Made by a program: the position numbers and the translations under genes | The notes under the pieces: generated by a model | Databases searched by the model: none | What the model saw: only the letters and a program-made list of their open reading frames with translations | Told to the model about the DNA's origin: nothing | Source: Cupriavidus sp. BIS7 | GTDB lineage: Bacteria > Pseudomonadota > Gammaproteobacteria > Burkholderiales > Burkholderiaceae | Length of the DNA stretch: 64,000 nucleotides | NCBI RefSeq assembly: GCF_000292345.1 | Contig: NZ_ALOU01000076.1 | Location: 1-64,000, forward strand | Reading direction: 5' to 3' | Shown here: piece by piece, positions 54,518 to 62,988 of the stretch | How the letters are laid out: every line of letters begins with the position of its first letter | Numbering within the stretch: position 1 is the stretch's first letter

Positions 54518-55552
54518 TCATGGCTCCAGGTATCGCTCGAAGAATGCGGCGATCTTCCGGTTGACTTCGGGAACCTCTGCACGATCGAAGCCGGGAGGGT
54601 CGTTCAGCAGGTCGCCCAGCAACCCATTCAGTCCTGGCGGGTGTGGTGACAGCAGCGCGCCATGTCCGCCAGTGGGCAAGTCCGCAATGCGCACGCAGGT
54701 CTTGCAGGCCGCAAGCACAAGGTCTGCGTGGAAGCGCGGGGTCAGCCAGCGGTCCTGTTCGGCTGTGACAAGACCAAGCGGCACGGTCGGCGTGGCCAGC
54801 GAACTCATGTCGAAGTCAGCGGCAGCGGGCACACCGGCCACTGCGGCAGCGATGCGTGGATCCGCTGCCACGCGCTGCGTGTCGTCATCGAACCGGTGAC
54901 GGATTACCTGCAGCGCCAGCCATTTCTTGAGCCCGTCCAGCGGGCCTCCCGTCAGGCTCGTGATCGTGCCGACGCAAGACTGGAAATCCTCGGTAATATG
55001 CTGCTCGCAATGCCGCATGAAGCGCGCCGGCGACCAGCGGCCGCCTGCCAGACTCAGCACCGTGTGGCCGCCTGCGGACATGCCGAACACGCCTACCTTG
55101 TCCAGGTGAAGCAACGGCGCAAATCGCGGGTCGCGCCCCATGGCATCGATGGCGCGCGATACCTCGGCGGGCCGGATGGTCCAGCTGTCGGGGCCGGGGT
55201 CACTGCCGTCGCGATAATTGTCGGCCCGGTGCTGCGGCATGGCAACGATAAAGCCGGCTTCCACGAGGTCACGCGCCAGGTCGGCATGGACCCATGGCGA
55301 GCCGCCCGATCCGTGCGAGATGACGACCAGCCTGCCGTTGCCAGGCACCACACGGCCATCCGGTGCAACGTCCAGCACGAATCGTCCGCGCGGCACAGGC
55401 TGGCTCGCGTCGCTTGAGGGGTAGTAGACGGTAACCGGCCCATCCTCGGCCGTGGCTGGCAACTCGCTCAAGCCCATAGACGCGCGCGCGACACCGCACA
55501 GCAGCATCAGCGCCGCAGCCAGCGCCAAACCAACCCAACGAAACGTTGCCAT
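54518..55552 (-). CDS. Secreted alpha/beta hydrolase (dienelactone hydrolase/PAF-AH-like)
   Basis: A 344-residue protein with a signal peptide (ALAAALMLLCGVARA). The catalytic serine is in VGVFGMSAGGHTVLSLAGG; Asp is in TAEQDRWLTPRF and His in LPTGGHGALLSPH. The early motif VVISHGSGGSPWVHADLARD forms the oxyanion region. It probably cleaves an ester in the periplasm. It stands alone; the AraC gene upstream is on the same strand. Confidence 0.88.
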   Translation of the reverse strand: MATFRWVGLALAAALMLLCGVARASMGLSELPATAEDGPVTVYYPSSDASQPVPRGRFVLDVAPDGRVVPGNGRLVVISHGSGGSPWVHADLARDLVEAGFIVAMPQHRADNYRDGSDPGPDSWTIRPAEVSRAIDAMGRDPRFAPLLHLDKVGVFGMSAGGHTVLSLAGGRWSPARFMRHCEQHITEDFQSCVGTITSLTGGPLDGLKKWLALQVIRHRFDDDTQRVAADPRIAAAVAGVPAAADFDMSSLATPTVPLGLVTAEQDRWLTPRFHADLVLAACKTCVRIADLPTGGHGALLSPHPPGLNGLLGDLLNDPPGFDRAEVPEVNRKIAAFFERYLEP

Positions 55553-55661
55553 CGAACCCTCCTTCGTGACGGGAGACGATCTCCCAATGTCGGAAGCATC
55601 GGTGGCGGTGGGGTGCTTGTCTCGCCGAAATTGGAAGGCGATGGCTGCCGGCTAGCCGATT

Positions 55662-56816
55662 TCAGGAATCGGCCAGCTTGAAGCGGCGATATTCGGTTGG
55701 TGTGAAGCCCGTGGCGGCCTTGAACGCACGGTTGAACGGGCCGATCGACTGGAAGCCGGTCTCCAGTGCAATCGTCAATACCGGGAGCGTGCGGCTTGCT
55801 GGATCGCCGAGCACCGCGCGCGCCTCTTCCACCCGGAATCCGTTAACGAACGCGTTGAAATTGCGATGGCCGAGCCGCTGGTTGATCACGCGCCGCAGCC
55901 GGTACTCCGGCACGGCAAGCTGGCTAGCCAGGCTTGCGACGGAAAGGTTCTCCCGCCGGTATGCGCGTTCGTCGGACATCAGCTTCAGCAAGGCGTCCAC
56001 AAGCGCCAACTCGGCATCGTCCGCTGCCGGCGCCTGAACCGCGTCAGCCAGCGCGGTTTCGGAAGAAGAGGGAATCGAAGCCGGGCCGGCCGGCAAGGGC
56101 GGTTGGGGCCGAGAGGGCTGAGAGGGTTGCAGACGCGCTGGCGCGAACAGCTCTGTCCGCGCCAGCCGCAGCATTGAAAACGCCACCGGCGCGATCACGC
56201 ACAGCAGCATCGCCGCATCGAGCGTGGCGCCGGTGTCCGACAGGTGGCCGCCGCGAGAAGCGAGCCGCGCGGCCAACTGCCACAGCGTATAGGCGATGCC
56301 GCCGATCACGATGAAGCCACGCAGGCGGCGGCGGCCTTCGACCAGATCGCCACCCCAGCCAGCGGCTGCCGCCTGCACCGTCAATACGGCGAACACCAGC
56401 GGAATCGCGCGTTGCAGGCCCATCGTGTACGGGGCGATTGCGGTGCCGCCGTGCGCAAACACTATGCAGTTCAGCCCGCCGAGCCCGGCGGCAACGATCC
56501 AGGCCAACGCGTGCATCGGCCTGAAGCCAAAGCCGTCGTCGAACAGTGCCTTGACGAAGATCCAGAACAGGACAGCGTTGCCCACGGAAATGGCTACCGC
56601 CGGCGCCTGAAGCATCCGTGGCGCGGCTTGCTCGAACCATGGCATCGTGCTCGCAATCTGCACCGCCAGGCCGGCAGCCAGCGCCATTCCTGCGCGCACG
56701 GCCGGCAGGCCGCGGCGGTCGCGCCCAAGCACCCACGCTATCAGCGCCAGCAGGGCCAGCAGCATGCCGCGCAGCAGGGCGTCCAGCAAAAGAATGGGAG
56801 GGAAGGGCGACGTCAT
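55662..56816 (-). CDS. Membrane-anchored AraC-family regulator
   Basis: A 384-residue protein with about seven N-terminal hydrophobic segments (LLLALLALIAWVLGRD-like start, then AISVGNAVLFWIFVKALF, LDAAMLLCVIAPVAFSML), a Pro-rich linker and a C-terminal AraC HTH (VASLASQLAVPEYRLRRVIN and TIALETGFQSIGPFNRAFKA, ending TGFTPTEYRRFKLADS). This layout senses a signal at the membrane. The likely target is the hydrolase downstream (inference). Confidence 0.9.
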   Translation of the reverse strand: MTSPFPPILLLDALLRGMLLALLALIAWVLGRDRRGLPAVRAGMALAAGLAVQIASTMPWFEQAAPRMLQAPAVAISVGNAVLFWIFVKALFDDGFGFRPMHALAWIVAAGLGGLNCIVFAHGGTAIAPYTMGLQRAIPLVFAVLTVQAAAAGWGGDLVEGRRRLRGFIVIGGIAYTLWQLAARLASRGGHLSDTGATLDAAMLLCVIAPVAFSMLRLARTELFAPARLQPSQPSRPQPPLPAGPASIPSSSETALADAVQAPAADDAELALVDALLKLMSDERAYRRENLSVASLASQLAVPEYRLRRVINQRLGHRNFNAFVNGFRVEEARAVLGDPASRTLPVLTIALETGFQSIGPFNRAFKAATGFTPTEYRRFKLADS

Positions 56817-56878
56817 CGACGCTCCGCAAATCCGCTCTGGATCATGTGAGGCAGATCATGTGGGGGAGCGGGTGAATG

Positions 56879-57133
56879 CTACTGATCGGCACCCTGACGG
56901 GCCTTGCTACCACAACAGCCGTCCTGCCCACGTGCCTGAATCGGCGGACAGGGTACCGACCCATAGGAGCAGAAGACACAGCAGTCTCCCGGCTTTGGCG
57001 TGAGCAGTTGGCGGCAGCCCTTGCACTCGTAGAACCACTGGCACGCGTCCAGCGGCATTGTCTCCTCGGCCACATGGCCACAAAGCGGGCAGGTCAGTAT
57101 CGACTGCGGGATGACAGGGGGCATGGCGGGCAT
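56879..57133 (-). CDS. GDCCVxC-domain small protein
   Basis: An 84-residue protein with CPLCGHVAEETMPLDACQWF, YECKGCRQLLTPKPG and the diagnostic GDCCVFCSYGSVPCPP. The cysteine pairs suggest a metal or thiol function. In some bacteria a member of this family carries selenocysteine in the GDCCVxC motif; here cysteine is encoded. ATG 57133 chosen as the first start before the conserved part. Confidence 0.85.
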   Translation of the reverse strand: MPAMPPVIPQSILTCPLCGHVAEETMPLDACQWFYECKGCRQLLTPKPGDCCVFCSYGSVPCPPIQARGQDGCCGSKARQGADQ

Positions 57134-57182
57134 GGTGTCTCGAACAGCGTGGGGGCCATCATACCGCGCCATGCAAGGCGCG

Positions 57183-57572
57183 CTATGACGTTGCAGAGAC
57201 GAGATTCGCATCCCGTGCAAGCTGCCACTGGCCGTCCGTGTTCTTGCGCAGCAGCGTGAGCGTATAGCCGGCGCGTCGGATGGGCTGCGTGGCGCCAGGC
57301 GGCGTCACGGCGATCTCGATGTGGTTGCGCATGAAGGCCCACTCTCCAAGCACTTGCAACTCGACAATATCGGCCTTGCCTTCTATACGCATGCCTTGTT
57401 GCGCAGCCGACGCCGTGGCAAAGGCCGCTTTGCCGAACGGTTCCTGGCCCGGCACCATGAAGACCGCGTCATCGGCCATCAGGCTCAGCACCTTCGCCGT
57501 GTCTCCGGACTTGCTGGCGGACATCCAGGTATCAACAAGCTCGCGAATTGCGCGTTCATCGTCGCTCATCAT
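57183..57572 (-). CDS. SnoaL-like/DUF4440 (SgcJ-EcaC type) protein
   Basis: A 129-residue NTF2-fold protein: ERAIRELVDTWMSASKSGDT, KVLSLMADDAVFMVPGQEPF and a final strand GQWQLARDANLV. GGGAGA lies just upstream of ATG 57572 (or 57569). The family includes ketosteroid-isomerase-like enzymes; no specific activity can be assigned. Confidence 0.85.
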   Translation of the reverse strand: MMSDDERAIRELVDTWMSASKSGDTAKVLSLMADDAVFMVPGQEPFGKAAFATASAAQQGMRIEGKADIVELQVLGEWAFMRNHIEIAVTPPGATQPIRRAGYTLTLLRKNTDGQWQLARDANLVSATS

Positions 57573-57689
57573 GCTCTCCCAGCCTGCGGCATGCCGGCGA
57601 TTGTAGCAAGCGCACCCATGCCTGAAGATTGCGCGGCCACATGGGCCCACGCGCGGTCGGCAGGGGTGCCGCTGGATGCCACCGACTCC

Positions 57690-58124
57690 TCAGGCCTGGC
57701 CTGCCAGCACGTGCTTCTGGCTCTCCAGCTTTGCGCCCATCGCCGCACCAAGCGCCTGCAGGCCCGACATCGGGCGGACCATCACCTCGAATTCCTCGAT
57801 CTTTCCCGCTTGGTCGAACCGCAGCATGTCGATGCCCTTGAGCGCCTTGCCGTCGACTTCCGCGCTGAACTCAAGCACCACGCCAAGGCCGTCCGCCGTC
57901 GCGAACGATCGGTGGTAGGTGAAGTTCTGGAACACCGTGTTGACAGTCTTCAACACCAGCTTGATTGCCGCGCGGCCCGGATACGGCGTGTGCGCGACCG
58001 GGGAGCGGAATACGATGCGGTCGGACAGCAGCGGATCGAGTTCCTCCATGGCATTGCGCGCCAGAAGGTCATGCCAGGTTGCCAACGTCTGTGCCGCCGC
58101 CGGGGAAAGTCCCGCTGTTTGCAT
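57690..58124 (-). CDS. SnoaL-like nuclear-transport-factor-2 family protein
   Basis: A 144-residue NTF2-fold protein: ATWHDLLARNAMEELDPLLS, FRSPVAHTPYPGRAAIKLVL and GIDMLRFDQAGKIEEFEVMV. AAGGAG precedes ATG 58124. A 30-bp perfect palindrome lies 35 bases upstream, so this gene should be tightly regulated by a dimeric repressor not encoded next to it. Confidence 0.87.
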   Translation of the reverse strand: MQTAGLSPAAAQTLATWHDLLARNAMEELDPLLSDRIVFRSPVAHTPYPGRAAIKLVLKTVNTVFQNFTYHRSFATADGLGVVLEFSAEVDGKALKGIDMLRFDQAGKIEEFEVMVRPMSGLQALGAAMGAKLESQKHVLAGQA

Positions 58125-58158
58125 ATCGTGTCTCCTTGTCATTGTGCCGTTCCTGGCT

Positions 58159-58188
58159 GTCTACTATGCAACTGGTTGCATAGTAGAC
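58159..58188. promoter_or_regulatory. 30-bp perfect palindrome, operator-like
   Basis: GTCTACTATGCAAC and its exact reverse complement flank the dinucleotide TG. Such a long perfect dyad just upstream of a gene is typical of a TetR-, MarR- or HxlR-type operator. No regulator gene is adjacent: the next genes are the SnoaL-like protein and an entericidin. Confidence 0.75.
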
Positions 58189-58302
58189 CATGTGATGACG
58201 GGAAACACAAGTCAACCTATAGGCGGGCGCTGCTATCTGGCGGCAACATCGTACGGAGCGTCTGACGTCGGCGGTCTCCTTCAGCAAGGATCTGCCAGCG
58301 CG

Positions 58303-58446
58303 CTACATCTTCTCCTTCGTACTTTCCGCGGCGCCTTGAACCTTTTCGCCACCACGTTCGATGTCCTTGCCGGCGCCCGAAATGGTGTTGCAGCCAGCAA
58401 TCACCAGCATCCCGGCGAGGGTGAGCAGTGCGAACAGCTTTCTCAT
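58303..58446 (-). CDS. Entericidin EcnA/B-family lipoprotein
   Basis: A 47-residue peptide with a lipoprotein signal (LLTLAGMLVIAGCNTISG) and the family tail GAGKDIERGGEKVQGAAEST. AAGGAG precedes ATG 58446. Entericidins are small envelope lipoproteins linked to stress and cell lysis. Single gene. Confidence 0.92.
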   Translation of the reverse strand: MRKLFALLTLAGMLVIAGCNTISGAGKDIERGGEKVQGAAESTKEKM

Positions 58447-58870
58447 GACGATCTCCTTGCTTCCTGTCGACGCGGGCGCGCATCGCGACTGGAACGGCCC
58501 GGACTGGTGAGTTGAGCGTAGCAAGCAAGAAATCGTACGAGCAGTCGGCAATCGTCCTACAAGGGTGTCAGCGGACAGCGCGGCGGAAGGCGAATTTCCC
58601 CATGTAACGGCGCACCTAACGCTTCCGAAACGCCGAAGTTGCTAAAACTCCTGCATACCAGCCGGACAGGAGGCAACCATGGCTCGGGTCAACCTGTTCC
58701 TCGTAATTCCAAACAACGGGCACGCCTGACGCAACACGCTTGCGACATGCGCGCCTGGCAATGGCTTGCACGGCGGAGGCGATCCCGTGCGGGCCGTGCT
58801 GTTCCGTAGCTGATCGCCTGCACGAGGAGGGCCGTCGCGGCAACACCGACGCCCTCTGTTGGAGATAGCA
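58447..58870. other. Intergenic region between entericidin and DxYTDGA gene
   Basis: A 424-bp gap without a credible gene. It contains the entericidin promoter on the minus strand and, at 58827-58856, a hairpin (GAGGGC and GTCG pairing with CGAC and GCCCTC, one bulged C) ending 14 bases before the next start codon. Confidence 0.55.
58827..58856 (+). promoter_or_regulatory. Leader hairpin before the DxYTDGA repeat gene
   Basis: Ten base pairs with one bulge and a 9-base loop, immediately upstream of GGAG. There is no T-run, so it is more likely an mRNA leader structure than a terminator. Confidence 0.4.
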
Positions 58871-59224
58871 ATGCATAAGACTCTTGCCAAGACCCTGCTC
58901 GCCGCTGCCGCACTTGCCGCGGGGCTCAGTCAAACCGCCCACGCCAGTGCATATGCTGATGCACTGGCCGTTGCCGCGCCGGGACACAGCGGCCAGCGCG
59001 ACGCCTTTACCGATGGCGCCCACCGGCCGGCCACCGAGGCCAGCATGCTACCCGTGGTCGCGCAGCAGGGCCGGTCCGTGTGCGCAGTCCGTAGCTTCGA
59101 TCCGTACCGGGACGGCATGCGCAAACCTGATCCTTACACCGATGGCGGCCGCATCAGTTCGCGCGATGGCTTCAGCGACGGTGCGCGCAGCGATGCGCGC
59201 GACAGCGGGGAATGCCGGTCCTGA
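58871..59224 (+). CDS. Small secreted protein with degenerate DxYTDGA repeats
   Basis: A 117-residue protein with a signal peptide (TLLAAAALAAGLSQTAHA) and four repeat motifs: RDAFTDGA, FDPYRDGM, PDPYTDGG and RDGFSDGA. Two cysteines are present (SVCAVRS, SGECRS). It shares the acidic Dx(Y/F)xDG repeat with the protein at 25278-25586, so the two are paralogues. The start codon ATG 58871 follows GGAG. Function unknown. Confidence 0.75.
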   Translation: MHKTLAKTLLAAAALAAGLSQTAHASAYADALAVAAPGHSGQRDAFTDGAHRPATEASMLPVVAQQGRSVCAVRSFDPYRDGMRKPDPYTDGGRISSRDGFSDGARSDARDSGECRS

Positions 59225-59358
59225 GCAAGGCGCAGCAAAGGTGCAATTTGTCCGGGCAGCTTCGTTGCCCGGACTTGGCAAATCGTCCTTGGAAGCAATT
59301 TCTGGCAACTTTACGTTGGAGGAAACACACCAGGTCCGCCGGCCTCCGGTAATGCGTG

Positions 59359-59386
59359 ATTTAACATAAGACAGATTATGTAGTGA
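59359..59386. other. dif: dif-like Xer recombination site (putative chromosome terminus)
   Basis: A 28-bp site: ATTTAACATAA, a 6-base centre GACAGA, then TTATGTAGTGA. The first arm equals the conserved XerD half-site of bacterial dif (TTATGTTAAAT on the other strand) at all 11 positions. The second arm keeps the inner TTATG of the XerC half-site but diverges outside, as in dif variants of secondary replicons. It lies in a gene-free stretch, and all GGGNAGGG octamers I found in the window point toward it. Strong candidate, not proven. Confidence 0.7.
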
Positions 59387-59626
59387 ACGGATGTTGGCCA
59401 TTTTTTCTAACCCCGCCTCTTGTAGTCCGGAAAAGCTGCGACTCCGTGACGACGCGGACGACTGAAGGACGACTGAATTTGCGACCGGCAGGTGGTTTGA
59501 CTTTGACTACATTGGCTACCAAGATGGACAACGAGCCGGACGCTGGCGACTCCAACAGGCGGCCGAAACAGCTTGTCCACGCTGCGCCGGCTCCTCGCCC
59601 CCTCGCCCCCATCACAGGACGCCGCC

Positions 59627-60973
59627 ATGGAAGCCGAACCGCTCGCCACGCAATCCAAGGAAGCACCACGGAAGGAAGGCTTCTGGCCTCATGGCTGGTG
59701 GAGGCTGATGGAAATCCGCATCGGCATCTTCCCGCTGCCGGTCTATATCCTGTCCGCCGTGCTGCTGGCGGTGCTGGTCTCCATTCACAAGCTCGCCAAC
59801 GAGATCTCGCTGGTGATCGTCCTGTTTGCGTTCTGTGGCTTCACGCTGGCCGAGATTGGCAAGCGCATCCCGCTGATCCGCGCCATCGGCGCCGCGGCCA
59901 TCTTCGCCACGTTCGTGCCGTCCGCGCTGGTGTACTACAAGCTTTTGCCTGAGCAGGTGGTCAAGGTCACGGCGGACTTCACCAAGGCAACGAACTTTCT
60001 CTACCTGTTTATCGCCTGCATCATAGTCGGCAGCATTCTGGGCATGGACCGCCATGTGCTGATCAAGGGCTTCCTGAAGATCTTCGTGCCACTGGCCGCA
60101 GGCTCCGTCGCGGCGGGCGTGGTCGGCACGCTGGTCGGCACCGCACTCGGCCTCGGTGCCTCGCACACGTTCTTCTATATCGTCGTGCCGATCATGGCTG
60201 GCGGCGTCGGCGAGGGGGCGATTCCGCTCTCCATCGGGTACAGCGAGATCCTTCACCTGGACCAGGGCATCCTGTTTGCCACGGTGCTGCCGCCGGTGAT
60301 GCTTGGCAGTCTGACCGCGATCATCCTGGCCGGCACGTTGAACTACGTCGGCAAGCGCTACCCCGCCTATACCGGCGAGGGCCGGTTACAGCCCGGCGAA
60401 CATGACGAGCTGGACGTGAACCAGAAGGAAATCACCGGGCATGTCGACGTGGACCACATCGCCGCGGCAGGTGTCACGGCGCTGACGCTCTATGTGGTCG
60501 GCATCATGTGCCACCGCCTGTTCGGTCTGCCGGCTCCGGTGGCCATGCTCTTCATCGCGGTACTGCTCAAGCTGACACAGGCCGTGTCGCCGCCGCTGCA
60601 GGAAGGTGCATTCGTGGTCTACAAATTCTTCTCGACGGCCGTCACCTATCCGCTGCTGTTCGCCATCGGGGTGTCGTTGACACCCTGGGACAAACTGATC
60701 GCCGCCTTCAACCTGCCGACGATCATCACCATCGTCGCCACCGTGGCAACGCTGATGGCGATCGGCGCGTTGGTTGGCACCTGGATGAAGATGTACCCGA
60801 TCGACACCGCCATCGTGACCGCCTGCCACAGCGGCCAGGGCGGGACCGGAGACGTGGCAATCCTGACCGCGGCCAACCGCATGACGCTAATGCCGTTCGC
60901 GCAGATCGCGACCCGCATCGGCGGCGCCGTGACCGTCACTGTGGTGCTGCTCGTGCTGGCCCGCATGCAGTAG
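59627..60973 (+). CDS. 2-hydroxycarboxylate transporter family protein (CitS-like)
   Basis: A 448-residue membrane symporter of the 2-HCT family with about eleven helices. The two re-entrant-loop motifs are visible: IMAGGVGEGAIPLSIGYSE in the first half and ACHSGQGGTGDVAILTAANR in the second. Members import citrate, malate or lactate with Na+ or H+. Start at ATG 59627, before MEAEPLATQ; the frame extends upstream without similarity. No citrate lyase or two-component genes are adjacent. Confidence 0.93.
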   Translation: MEAEPLATQSKEAPRKEGFWPHGWWRLMEIRIGIFPLPVYILSAVLLAVLVSIHKLANEISLVIVLFAFCGFTLAEIGKRIPLIRAIGAAAIFATFVPSALVYYKLLPEQVVKVTADFTKATNFLYLFIACIIVGSILGMDRHVLIKGFLKIFVPLAAGSVAAGVVGTLVGTALGLGASHTFFYIVVPIMAGGVGEGAIPLSIGYSEILHLDQGILFATVLPPVMLGSLTAIILAGTLNYVGKRYPAYTGEGRLQPGEHDELDVNQKEITGHVDVDHIAAAGVTALTLYVVGIMCHRLFGLPAPVAMLFIAVLLKLTQAVSPPLQEGAFVVYKFFSTAVTYPLLFAIGVSLTPWDKLIAAFNLPTIITIVATVATLMAIGALVGTWMKMYPIDTAIVTACHSGQGGTGDVAILTAANRMTLMPFAQIATRIGGAVTVTVVLLVLARMQ

Positions 60974-61013
60974 GGGCATGCAGACTCCGGTCGTCATGGG
61001 TGCCCCGCCGCCG

Positions 61014-62336
61014 CTACTTGCCGGGCACCACTGGCGGCGGATACCAGTTGCCGGATGCCACGGACGGATCCGGGCCATACGCGCGGAAGGTCAGCTTGTA
61101 GTCCTGCTGGCCAGCGGTCGGCAGCCAGTTGCCGTCAGGGGCCCCGGCTGGCCTCTCAGGCGCAAAGTACAGCGTGAGCGAGCCATCGCCGCCGTACTGC
61201 AGCTTCGATTGGTTATTGAGCAGGTAACGCTTCGCCGGGTTCCCCATTACACAGGAATCGACTGAGTCAACGGCGCCGAGCGCCCAGAAATAGCGCACGT
61301 GCTCGCTCGGAATCTCGCCCTTGGGAAACGTCATCGTATATGTGTTGGCGGCGTTGAGCTTGTTGCCATCCCTATCGGCGTCGCTGTCAAAGTACGCGAC
61401 CTCCTGGACTACGTTGGCCCAATTGCCAGCCAGGTTGGCCCGCGTGCGCGCCTTGTAATCATTGCCATACTGGCCGATGATCGCTGGCCGGGTCCACCCG
61501 TTCCTGGTCGTGCCCCCCTCGGTCACCAACTGTGGAATGGCTTTTTCGCGGATCAGCCTGTCAACGCGTTTGCGTTGCGCCGGGCTGGCTGCCACGTCCG
61601 CAGCAATCTGCCGCACGCGCGCCTGCAGCGGCATCATTCCGGGATTGATGTCGGGCTCGGAATCCAGTGCCACTGCGGCAGAATCGAATGCCTCGACCCC
61701 GGGCAATCTCGAATTGTCGAAGGGCGGGGTCACCGGCACAGGGTCGATTCGCGGTACTCCCGTGATGCGGATCTGGAACTGATGCTGTAGCAACGCCGCT
61801 TGCCTCTTGTCCTTGCCAAGCTCCACGCGAGCGATTACGCGGGCCGTCCTGGCCGGCAAGTTGATCCGCGTGATATCCGGCGCCAGTTGCACGTCAGCCC
61901 CCTTCAGGCAAACGCCGAAGCGACCTGCCTGCCGCTTGGGATAGGTGCGCTCATTGATGTTGGCTACCGTCTCGCCCCAGCCATTGAGGAACTGCACCGT
62001 GTAGTAGCGACCCTTGGTTCGTGGCACGCTGAACACCACGCAGGTACGTTCGTCCACGGCAATCCATGCCTCGCTGTATGCCACGTCAAGGTTGGGATTG
62101 CCCCATGCCGTGCCACCGATGTCCCGGTGAAGCATCTCGTTCCACCGGAAGCCCTCCTTCTGGAAGTCGATCTGCTCCTGGCGCAGCACCAGCAGCCTGC
62201 CGAGCAGGTAGACATAGGCATCGGCCACGTCCTGGTCAGCCTTGGTGTCGGGCGCGGGGGCGGATTCGGGCTTATGGGCGCAAGCCGCGAGTGCGGTAAC
62301 CAAGATGACGGCTGGCAACGTGGAGAAATAACGCAT
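61014..62336 (-). CDS. DUF1254/DUF1214 domain lipoprotein
   Basis: A 440-residue protein with a lipoprotein signal (STLPAVILVTALAACAHKP). It is a distant relative of the protein at 22163-23674: AWGNPNLDVAYSEAWIAVDE and GRYYTVQFLNGWGETVAN in the DUF1254 part, YTMTFPKGEIPSEHVRYFW and GGDGSLTLYFAPERPAG in the DUF1214 part. Function unknown. Single gene, convergent with the 2-HCT transporter. Confidence 0.88.
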   Translation of the reverse strand: MRYFSTLPAVILVTALAACAHKPESAPAPDTKADQDVADAYVYLLGRLLVLRQEQIDFQKEGFRWNEMLHRDIGGTAWGNPNLDVAYSEAWIAVDERTCVVFSVPRTKGRYYTVQFLNGWGETVANINERTYPKRQAGRFGVCLKGADVQLAPDITRINLPARTARVIARVELGKDKRQAALLQHQFQIRITGVPRIDPVPVTPPFDNSRLPGVEAFDSAAVALDSEPDINPGMMPLQARVRQIAADVAASPAQRKRVDRLIREKAIPQLVTEGGTTRNGWTRPAIIGQYGNDYKARTRANLAGNWANVVQEVAYFDSDADRDGNKLNAANTYTMTFPKGEIPSEHVRYFWALGAVDSVDSCVMGNPAKRYLLNNQSKLQYGGDGSLTLYFAPERPAGAPDGNWLPTAGQQDYKLTFRAYGPDPSVASGNWYPPPVVPGK

Positions 62337-62808
62337 GCGCGGCTCCGGAGCACGGCGATTAAAGCGCTTAGATTGCGCGAGGTCGCCTAGGCTCGCAATC
62401 CCACGGCCCGGTCAATCTGTGTTGCAGAACACGTTACGCCTCGGCCAATGGACGTGCGGCCGTCGGCTCCGTGAAGCAGCCTCAATTTCCGTGGACCAGG
62501 CGAGCGATCGTGTGGACCCTCCCGCGTCTTCTGCGTGAATTTTCGGCGCGCACAGATTTGTGCTCCATGAGGCCCATAAGTCCGAGCAAGCCTCGGCCGC
62601 TGCCGCACGGGCATGTGTCAAGCGTGAAAGCGTCATGGTAAAAACCCGGCGCTGAAAAAGCCGAATTGCTACTCCCGAATACTGACGAAGCTTGGTATTG
62701 TTCGTCGACAGCATTTCAGTTTCCAAGCCGGCCACGCTCAGAGCCGGCGCCGGTCACAAAAGTTGCCTTTGTTTCCAGCCAAGACAGCCGCCTTTTGAGA
62801 GCCTGACC
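62337..62808. other. Intergenic region without a recognisable gene
   Basis: A 472-bp gap between the DUF1254 lipoprotein and the small membrane protein. A minus-strand open frame (62412-62735) has no similarity or RBS. Promoters for the flanking genes must lie here; nothing specific was identified. Confidence 0.45.
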
Positions 62809-62988
62809 ATGAAACTCATCCGCGCCATCTACGATCGTATTCCGACGACCGCCCTTGTCGCGGTGCTGCTTTCCATTCTTGCCGCCGCGTACCTGGTTGA
62901 CCGTGCCGACAACGCGCGTTATCGAAACGAGCACTGCAAATACATGCAGCAACATGGCTGGCCTGAGTCGAAATGCTCGGCGTCATGA
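62809..62988 (+). CDS. Small single-pass membrane protein
   Basis: A 59-residue peptide with one membrane helix (TTALVAVLLSILAAAYLV) and a polar C-terminal tail with two cysteines (NEHCKYMQQHG, ESKCSAS). GAGAG lies upstream of ATG 62809. No family recognised. Confidence 0.55.
   Translation: MKLIRAIYDRIPTTALVAVLLSILAAAYLVDRADNARYRNEHCKYMQQHGWPESKCSAS

Noticed and set aside
62412-62735. 107-codon minus-strand frame in the gap after the DUF1254 lipoprotein
   Set aside because: No RBS, domain or signal peptide; composition like random high-GC DNA.
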